Shown here: positions 7,475 to 12,782 of the stretch, piece after piece
Layout of the letters: every line of letters starts with the position of its first letter
How positions within the stretch are numbered: position 1 is the first letter of the stretch
Translations under genes and position numbers: made by a program
Source of the DNA: JBDKGH01 sp039798265
GTDB lineage: Bacteria; Bacteroidota; Bacteroidia; Flavobacteriales_D; Sanyastnellaceae
Direction of reading: 5' to 3'
DNA: 12,782 nt
NCBI GenBank assembly: GCA_039798265.1
Contig: JBDKGH010000058.1
Span: 1-12,782, forward strand
Notes under the pieces: generated by a model
Database searches by the model: none
What the model was told of the DNA's origin: nothing
Seen by the model: the letters and a program-made list of their open reading frames with translations, nothing else

Positions 7475-7828
7475 TCAACCCAAATCTTCAAAGTTTACAT
7501 CTCCATTGCTGCTCTCATTCTCTGTAGAGTATGAGCGACGAACACTTTCTGCAGAGCGGTAATTACCGGAGTCCTGCAATTTTTTAATATGATCAATGGC
7601 GTCCTGAAGTCCACCAATGAATTTGTCAAAGTCTTCTTTGTACAAGAATATCTTATGTTTTTCGAAACTTAAATGTCCTTGTTCATCCATACCTGATCGT
7701 TTACTTTCGGTAATGGTCATGAAAAGGTCGTTTCCTCTGGTAGCTTTTACATCGAAAAAGTAAGTTCTCTTTCCCGCACGCACAGACGTCGAGAAGACAT
7801 CGTCGCGATAAGAATTTCCTTCACTCAT
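7475..7828 (-). CDS. DUF3276 PUR-alpha-like nucleic-acid-binding protein
   Basis: A 117-residue protein of the Bacteroidota/Spirochaete PUR-domain family (DUF3276). Residues 10-44 carry the diagnostic strand pattern VFSTSVRAGKRTYFFDVKAT and then LFMTITESKR; a second beta-beta-alpha part follows (53-85), rich in Phe, Lys and Asp, and the last 30 residues are a polar, probably disordered tail. Related proteins (for example BpuR of Borrelia) bind single-stranded DNA and RNA and form dimers; a regulatory or RNA-associated role here is inferred. It sits alone as a one-gene unit with its own terminator and a -7-like promoter element 41 bp upstream, and is probably well expressed. ATG at 7828 has no clear Shine-Dalgarno sequence. 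Confidence 0.93.
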   Translation of the reverse strand: MSEGNSYRDDVFSTSVRAGKRTYFFDVKATRGNDLFMTITESKRSGMDEQGHLSFEKHKIFLYKEDFDKFIGGLQDAIDHIKKLQDSGNYRSAESVRRSYSTENESSNGDVNFEDLG

Positions 7829-7869
7829 AAGATAGATAGTTTTAACTGGTTAATGCGGTGTAGTAATGT

Positions 7870-7877
7870 CAAATGTA
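7870..7877 (-). promoter_or_regulatory. Bacteroidota-type -7 promoter element upstream of the DUF3276 gene
   Basis: The minus strand reads TACATTTG, an exact match to the Bacteroidota -7 consensus TAnnTTTG, 41 bp before the ATG at 7828. No convincing -33 TTTG was found at the expected distance, so the call rests on the -7 match and position alone. Confidence 0.45.
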
Positions 7878-7945
7878 ACAAACTACGTGAAATAAAAAAA
7901 TATGCTTATATTATTTCGTGAAAATGACTGAAACAGAAATAGATA

Positions 7946-7981
7946 CAAAATAAAAACACGCCGGTTAAGGACGCGTTTTTA
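7946..7981 (-). terminator. Rho-independent terminator of the 3-hydroxyacyl-CoA dehydrogenase gene
   Basis: On the minus strand AAAAACGCG (7980 to 7972) pairs with CGTGTTTTT (7960 to 7952), including one G-U pair, across an 11-nt loop, then runs into ATTTTG. It begins 27 bp after the dehydrogenase stop codon. The stem reads less well on the + strand (A-C mismatch), which supports minus-strand use. Confidence 0.78.
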
Positions 7982-8007
7982 GGTTATTTATTTGTAAATC
8001 AGTATAG

Positions 8008-9147
8008 TTAAGCCAAGAGGTTTAATCTGAAATAAGCCGAACAACGGTACCGATCCTCGTGATAAATGGCATAAAGCGCGTCAAGTCGGTTACGAATTTC
8101 TTTTAATCCGATTTCTTTTCCCCATTGAATAAGACCTTTGGGGTAATTCACTCCCTTGGTCATCGCTAAATCGAGGTCTTCACCTGAGGCGATGCCAAGG
8201 TAAAGGGCGTCATAGGCTTCATTGATTAATAGGGTAATGATCCGATCGGCGATCTGCTGTTTTAACGCATCATGGTCTGCCGAAGCTGGAGCAACCGCCT
8301 CTGGCGAGTAGCTATAATACCCACGACCCGATTTGCGACCAAACCATTTGGCTTCTACCAATTTCTTCTGGGTGAGGCTAGGGCGATAGCGCGGATCAAA
8401 ATAGAATGCGCTGAATACACTTTCTGTTACAGCGTAGTTGACATCATTACCAATGAGATCCATCAATTCGAACGGCCCCATTTTAAAACCACCTTTTTCA
8501 CGCATAGCCGCATCTATGGTAGCATAATCGGCAATGCCTTCTTCAGCAATGCGCAGCGCTTCACCGTAGTAAGGGCGTGCTACTCGGTTAACAATAAAAC
8601 CGGGAGTATCCTTGGCGATCACAGGCACTTTTCCCCATTGAAGAATAGTGGCTTTGGCTGATTCTACCAAGGCAAGATCAGTTTGAAGGGCGGGAATAAT
8701 TTCTACCAACGGCATCAATGGCGCTGGATTGAAAAAGTGAATACCCATCACGCGCTGCGGGCGGGTGCACGAAGAGGCGATGGCGGTAATAGAAAGCGAA
8801 GAGGTATTGGAGGCCAATACACAGTTCTCGGAAACTACTTTTTCGAGTTCGGCGAAAACCGTTTTTTTAACCTCTAGATTCTCCACAATGGCTTCGATAA
8901 CCCAATCGCAGTCGGCAAGCGAACTGTAATGTTGGCTATAAGTGATGCGGCTTTGCAAGGCTGCTGACTCTTCGGCGGTCATTTTGCCTTTTTCCACCAG
9001 CTTGTTCATGGTATCACCCAGCTGCGCTTTTGCTCTATCTAAGGCTGCTTGTTGATTGTCGATGAGCACGGCCATGTGTCCGGCCTTAGCGGCGACTTGA
9101 GCAATTCCACTGCCCATTGCTCCTGATCCAATAATTCCTACTTTCAT
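8008..9147 (-). CDS. 3-hydroxyacyl-CoA (3-hydroxybutyryl-CoA) dehydrogenase
   Basis: A 379-residue NAD-dependent dehydrogenase that interconverts 3-hydroxyacyl-CoA and 3-ketoacyl-CoA in fatty-acid beta-oxidation or butyryl-CoA/phenylacetate-type pathways, in the cytoplasm. The Rossmann motif GSGAMGSGIA is at 7-16, and Asp30 is placed to bind the NAD ribose. Catalytic residues keep the spacing of the mammalian enzyme: Ser116 (NTSS), His137 (HFFNP), Glu149 (PLVEI) and Asn187 (FIVNR). Two 3HCDH C-terminal domains follow (about 180-276 and 295-379), giving the longer PaaH-like form rather than the 280-residue single-domain form. No other beta-oxidation gene lies nearby. It is transcribed divergently from the 9225 gene and ends in its own terminator. 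Confidence 0.93.
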   Translation of the reverse strand: MKVGIIGSGAMGSGIAQVAAKAGHMAVLIDNQQAALDRAKAQLGDTMNKLVEKGKMTAEESAALQSRITYSQHYSSLADCDWVIEAIVENLEVKKTVFAELEKVVSENCVLASNTSSLSITAIASSCTRPQRVMGIHFFNPAPLMPLVEIIPALQTDLALVESAKATILQWGKVPVIAKDTPGFIVNRVARPYYGEALRIAEEGIADYATIDAAMREKGGFKMGPFELMDLIGNDVNYAVTESVFSAFYFDPRYRPSLTQKKLVEAKWFGRKSGRGYYSYSPEAVAPASADHDALKQQIADRIITLLINEAYDALYLGIASGEDLDLAMTKGVNYPKGLIQWGKEIGLKEIRNRLDALYAIYHEDRYRCSAYFRLNLLA

Positions 9148-9199
9148 ACGTATTTAGAAAATTCTTGGCGAAGGTGCACGAATTCGTTCAAACCTTCAT

Positions 9200-9207
9200 C
9201 ACTTTTG
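9200..9207 (+). promoter_or_regulatory. Possible -7 element for the TPR/PD40/DUF1573 gene
   Basis: CACTTTTG differs from the Bacteroidota -7 consensus TAnnTTTG at one base (C for the first T) and lies 17 bp before the GTG at 9225. If real, the longer reading frame from TTG 9165 would start upstream of the transcript. No clear -33 element is visible, so confidence is low. Confidence 0.25.
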
Positions 9208-9224
9208 TAAAAAAGCATGGGCCT

Positions 9225-11396
9225 GTGAGATCACTTTTTTTCAGCATAGCACTTTTAATGTGGTTTTTACCCTTAGCGGTAAAGGCTCAGAAACCTGCGC
9301 AATTCTTAGAAAAAGGAATGCTCGCCGAAGAGTCAGGTGATTATGGAAAGGCCTTTTCTTATTTTCAACGAGCTTATGAACTCGATAGCTCATCATTTGA
9401 GGCTACCTTGAAATATGCGGGGGCTGCGCGATTGGTAAAAGATTATGATTTGGCCTTTTACCTTTATTCAAAAGTAGCAGCAAAGGACAAGGGAAAATTA
9501 TATCCGCTTTCATCTTATTGGCAAGGTGCGGCCTTAAAAAATCAAGGCAAGTACGAAGAAGCCCTCGAATATTTTCGCAAGTACGCGAAGAAGAATAAAA
9601 AGAAAGGTGAGTATTATTATGAAAAAGCCATGGCCGAAATCGAAGCCTGCGCATGGGCGGCGAATTACCGAAATGTTTCCGATTCGCTTCAGGTTTTTCC
9701 ATTACCTACCGCTGTAAATAGCGCTGTTTCCGAAATTGCTCCTCATCTCGCAGGAAGCCAATTTACCTTTACTCGTTACAGTGAAGAAGGCCAATCATGG
9801 CAAGCTTTCGATTCTAATTGGGCCGACAGTGTGCTGACCGATGTAAAAGAAAGCATCGCTTTTGATGCGAACTCAAAACTGCAAGCCAATGTATTTTACT
9901 ATGGGGATAACGAAGTTTTCTTAACCATTCGCCGAAATGATCAAGTGGGCATTTGGCAGGGAAAAAAGGTAGGTGATCAATGGAAAGAGGTGGCCTTTAT
10001 TACAAAAGACGGTGCGGTTTGCACAATGCCTTTTGTAACCAAATGGGATGGGAAGGATTACCTCTTTTTCGCTTCCAACGCCAAAGACGGCCTAGGAGGC
10101 ATGGATATTTGGTATGCTCGTCGAGAAGCTGAACTTTTTGGCGAAGCCTTTAATGCGGGAGAAAAAATCAATACACCTGACGATGAACTAACACCGTTTG
10201 TGAGCGAAGGTGTGTTGTATTTCAGCTCAGAGGGTCATCAAGGTTTTGGTGGTCAAGATGTATTCCGGGCAAAAGGAAAACCAGGTAATTTTCTTTCAGT
10301 AGAAAACATGGGTAAGCCCATTAATAGTTCGGTGAATGATATCGGTTTTGCGAAGTATCCGGAGCGCGGTTGGTTGTTCTTTTCATCGAATAGAAAGAAG
10401 AAAGAAGAGGACAATGATTATAGCTACTGTTGCAATGATATCTATGCCGCCTCCTTTGGTAAACAAGAAGAAGAGTCGGATGGCGATTTGCCATACAGCA
10501 GCTTGGAGGAGATGAATCGTTTTCTTCCCATCACCTTGTATTTTCATAACGATGAGCCCAACCCCAACACACGGGATACCACCACCACGCTGGCTTATTC
10601 CGATGCTTATGCGAGTTATAAAAAGTTGAAGGAAAAATACATCAATGAAGTCGAAAGAACTTCCGAAGCGGAGTCGGCAGCAAATGAAGTAGAGAACTTT
10701 TTTGCCTTGAGAGTAGAAAAGGGAATGCAGGACCTGACCATTTTTTCCACATTACTCCTGAAGGAATTAGAGAAAGGCAATAGTGTCACCTTGAGTATTC
10801 GTGGATTTGCCTCTCCGCGCGCGGAAAGTGATTACAATGAACGGTTGACCAAAAGGCGCATTCAATCTTTGGTCAATGAAATGCGGTTGTTGAGCAACGG
10901 CGCTTTTATTCCTTATATCGAGCAAACAGATTCGATGAAAGCTCAGTTGCGATTTAAGGCGCTACCCTTTGGGGAAAACAAAGCCAATGCAGGAGTGAGC
11001 GATGATTTAACGGATGAGAAAAAGAGTATTTACAGCCTTGGTGCTCGCTTGGAGCGTAAAATTGAAATAGAAAGTGCTGCCGTAGAGAAACCAAGTTTAT
11101 TGCAACTAGACCGCGATTTTTATGATTTCGGGGTGATTGATCGCACCCAACCAGTAGAAAGAGAATTTACCATCACCAATAACAGCAATGAAGTAATGGA
11201 GTTGGAGGGCATGGAAAGCAGCTGCGGATGCACCGAGCCTCGTATAGATAAAACAATTCTTCAGCCGGGGGAGAAGGCGACCATTACGGTAGGATTTAAT
11301 CCTTTCGGCAAAAAAGGCAAGGAGATTCGCTTTGTAACCCTTTATCCCAAAGGGCAAGAGCCCATTATTATCACCATTGAAGCCGAGGTGAAATAG
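9225..11396 (+). CDS. Exported TPR / PD40 propeller / degenerate OmpA-like / DUF1573 protein
   Basis: A 723-residue protein (from GTG 9225). Residues 1-21 form a signal peptide ending VKA before Gln22. TPR helices span about 26-140. PD40-like blades span about 170-412, with clear copies around YLFFASNAKDGLGGMDIW (279-296), LYFSSEGHQGFGGQDVF (331-347) and a third carrying a Cys-Cys pair (402-403). An OmpA-like region (about 433-618) has IRGFASPRAESDYN and LTKRRI: the Arg aligned with the peptidoglycan-contact Arg is kept, the Asp is replaced by Ser530. The last 90 residues (632-723) are a DUF1573 Ig-like domain, with FGVI, SCGC (Cys667, Cys669) and LQPGEKATI. It is probably periplasmic or outer-membrane-associated; function unknown. 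The frame extends to TTG 9165, but that leaves 17 bp to the divergent gene; 9225 gives a classic signal peptide. Confidence 0.85.
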   Translation: MRSLFFSIALLMWFLPLAVKAQKPAQFLEKGMLAEESGDYGKAFSYFQRAYELDSSSFEATLKYAGAARLVKDYDLAFYLYSKVAAKDKGKLYPLSSYWQGAALKNQGKYEEALEYFRKYAKKNKKKGEYYYEKAMAEIEACAWAANYRNVSDSLQVFPLPTAVNSAVSEIAPHLAGSQFTFTRYSEEGQSWQAFDSNWADSVLTDVKESIAFDANSKLQANVFYYGDNEVFLTIRRNDQVGIWQGKKVGDQWKEVAFITKDGAVCTMPFVTKWDGKDYLFFASNAKDGLGGMDIWYARREAELFGEAFNAGEKINTPDDELTPFVSEGVLYFSSEGHQGFGGQDVFRAKGKPGNFLSVENMGKPINSSVNDIGFAKYPERGWLFFSSNRKKKEEDNDYSYCCNDIYAASFGKQEEESDGDLPYSSLEEMNRFLPITLYFHNDEPNPNTRDTTTTLAYSDAYASYKKLKEKYINEVERTSEAESAANEVENFFALRVEKGMQDLTIFSTLLLKELEKGNSVTLSIRGFASPRAESDYNERLTKRRIQSLVNEMRLLSNGAFIPYIEQTDSMKAQLRFKALPFGENKANAGVSDDLTDEKKSIYSLGARLERKIEIESAAVEKPSLLQLDRDFYDFGVIDRTQPVEREFTITNNSNEVMELEGMESSCGCTEPRIDKTILQPGEKATITVGFNPFGKKGKEIRFVTLYPKGQEPIIITIEAEVK

Positions 11397-11475
11397 GCAG
11401 GATACCTATTACCGTTGAAAAAAGGATTTTGTGTGCTCCTTCTTATTGCTTTATTTCACGTCCAAATCTGCATAC

Positions 11476-12782
11476 ATGAAAAAATGGATCGTGACGGCAT
11501 TTGCCGCTTTCTCTACCTTGATCGGGGCTCAAGCCCAAACTTGGCAAGTGGGCAATACCACTTTAACGGAGTCTGACCTTGTTACTGGTTTGACTTTGCC
11601 TTGGGAAATTCTCTGGGGACCTGATGATTATATCTGGTGTACTACTCGTCCAGGATTATTACTTCGCATTGATCCCGCTACAGGTAACTATGTTACAGTA
11701 CTCAATAAATCTACTGTTGTTCCAAATGATGGTGATGGTGAACCAGGAATGTTGGGCATGGCTCTCCATCCTGACTTTTTGAATACGCCTACCGTTTATG
11801 TCGTTTACAATTACATGCAAGGCAACAACGTGAAAGAACGCCTTTCGGCCTTCACTTGGGATGGTTCGGCCTTGGTAAATGAAGTAACACTCATCGATGC
11901 TATTGGTGGTAACTACATTCACAATGGTTCTCGTTTGTTAATCACACCTGATCAAAAAATCTTGATGACTACAGGCGATACCGGCGATAGTGGCGTGAGC
12001 AGTCAAAACATTACTTCATTGAACGGAAAAACCCTTCGCATTAACCTCGATGGTTCTATTCCTTCTGACAATCCTGATCCTGCTAGCTACGTGTGGAGCT
12101 ATGGTCACCGTAATGGTCAAGGACTTTGCATCGGACCAAATGGCATTATCTACGAAAGCGAACATGGACAGTCGAACAGTGATGAGTTAAACATCATTGA
12201 GCCCAATCGCAACTATGGATGGCCTACCGTTCAAGGTGCCTGCAATACTACCGCTGAACAAACGTATTGTGCAGCAAACAATGTAAAAGAGCCTTTATTG
12301 GAATGGTCGCCTTGTCGCGCCGTAAATGGGTTGGAATATTACAATCACCCAGCCGTTCCCGAATGGAATAACTGTATACTCATGGCTGTATTGGGAGGTC
12401 TTTCCTCTAACTATGAGCGCATGTCGGTTATACATTTGAGTGCTGATGGTTTAACCGCTACTTCTGTAGATGCAGAAGATACCTACTTCCAATCCTTCAA
12501 CCGTCGTATTCGTGACCTTTGCGTCAACCCAAACACCGGAGAATTATACGTGGCCTTTAATGGTGCGCAATATCCTGGCAGTGGACCGAATGCGATTAAG
12601 AAATTTTCAAATTTGGAATACCTCGGCATTCAGAACAATGGTGCAAAAGGACAAAACATCGCCTTGTTCCCCAATCCAATTGAAGATACCGCACGCCTAG
12701 AGTTTACCTCTAGCTTCTTGGGATCTACTTGTCAAGTGTTCAGTTTTTCCGGTCAATTGATGGGAGAATTCAAAGTAGATCA
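11476..12782 (+). CDS. PQQ-dependent sugar dehydrogenase-like protein with T9SS sorting domain (3' partial)
   Basis: The frame is open from ATG 11476 to the window end (435 codons visible). Residues 1-20 form a signal peptide (MKKWIVTAFA to GAQA). The body matches the soluble glucose/sorbosone dehydrogenase propeller family: LPWEILWGPD (41-50), GMLGMALHPDF (91-101), HNGSRL with the putative catalytic base His149, YGHRNGQG with Arg212, EHG and DELNIIEPN (237-245), then NYGWP. Such enzymes oxidise aldose sugars or sorbosone with PQQ and calcium; the substrate is not known. From about residue 396, ALFPNP and a beta-rich stretch mark the beginning of a type A T9SS C-terminal sorting domain, truncated by the window. 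The protein should leave the cell, or be anchored on its surface, through the T9SS. It lies 79 bp downstream of the DUF1573 gene; no clear promoter or terminator was found between them. Confidence 0.9.
   Translation, partial: MKKWIVTAFAAFSTLIGAQAQTWQVGNTTLTESDLVTGLTLPWEILWGPDDYIWCTTRPGLLLRIDPATGNYVTVLNKSTVVPNDGDGEPGMLGMALHPDFLNTPTVYVVYNYMQGNNVKERLSAFTWDGSALVNEVTLIDAIGGNYIHNGSRLLITPDQKILMTTGDTGDSGVSSQNITSLNGKTLRINLDGSIPSDNPDPASYVWSYGHRNGQGLCIGPNGIIYESEHGQSNSDELNIIEPNRNYGWPTVQGACNTTAEQTYCAANNVKEPLLEWSPCRAVNGLEYYNHPAVPEWNNCILMAVLGGLSSNYERMSVIHLSADGLTATSVDAEDTYFQSFNRRIRDLCVNPNTGELYVAFNGAQYPGSGPNAIKKFSNLEYLGIQNNGAKGQNIALFPNPIEDTARLEFTSSFLGSTCQVFSFSGQLMGEFKVD

Noticed and set aside
7886..7923. Operator-like direct repeat CGTGAAA (7886-7892 and 7917-7923)
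   Set aside because: Seven bases repeated once in an AT-rich spacer can occur by chance, and no regulator gene is adjacent.
11392..11410. Terminator after the DUF1573 gene
   Set aside because: AATAGG/CCTATT forms a short AT-rich stem with no following T-tract, so termination is not supported and read-through to the dehydrogenase gene is possible.

Overview
The window looks like chromosomal DNA from a member of the Bacteroidota, probably near the Flavobacteriales, although the order is inferred only loosely. The signs are a PUR-alpha-like DUF3276 protein, a DUF3810 membrane metalloprotease-like protein, two TPR/PD40-propeller envelope proteins, a secreted enzyme ending in a type IX secretion (T9SS) sorting domain, and starts that mostly lack a Shine-Dalgarno sequence. 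No phage, transposase, CRISPR array, tRNA or defence system was seen, and most genes are ordinary envelope or housekeeping genes.

Layout: positions 1-508 hold the 3' end of a ribosomal RNA operon (end of 23S, 5S, strong terminator) on the + strand. Positions 509-798 have no gene but are rich in structure: a hexamer repeat, four consecutive short inverted repeats with 3-nt loops, and a heptamer array that runs into the stop codon of the next gene. A minus-strand cluster follows, read from right to left: a TPR/PD40/OmpA protein of PorE-like architecture (3098-5047), an FkbM-type methyltransferase (2258-2992) and an SGNH hydrolase (799-2277), the last two overlapping by 20 bp.

A metallophosphoesterase (5172-5666, +) diverges from the OmpA gene and converges on the next minus-strand pair with only 6 bp between the stops. 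That pair is an RsmI-like methyltransferase (6677-7381) and a DUF3810 protein (5673-6680), coupled by an ATGA overlap. Upstream lies a DUF3276 nucleic-acid-binding protein gene (7475-7828) with its own terminator and a good Bacteroidota -7 element. Next is a 3-hydroxyacyl-CoA dehydrogenase gene (8008-9147), also with a terminator.

The right end is on the + strand. A large exported TPR/PD40/degenerate-OmpA/DUF1573 protein (9225-11396) is followed by a PQQ-dependent sugar dehydrogenase-like protein with the start of a T9SS sorting domain (from 11476), cut by the window edge. The common theme is the cell envelope and secretion, but nothing shows that the genes form one pathway. The most unusual items are the repeat-dense rRNA-distal spacer and the domain make-up of the 9225-11396 protein.
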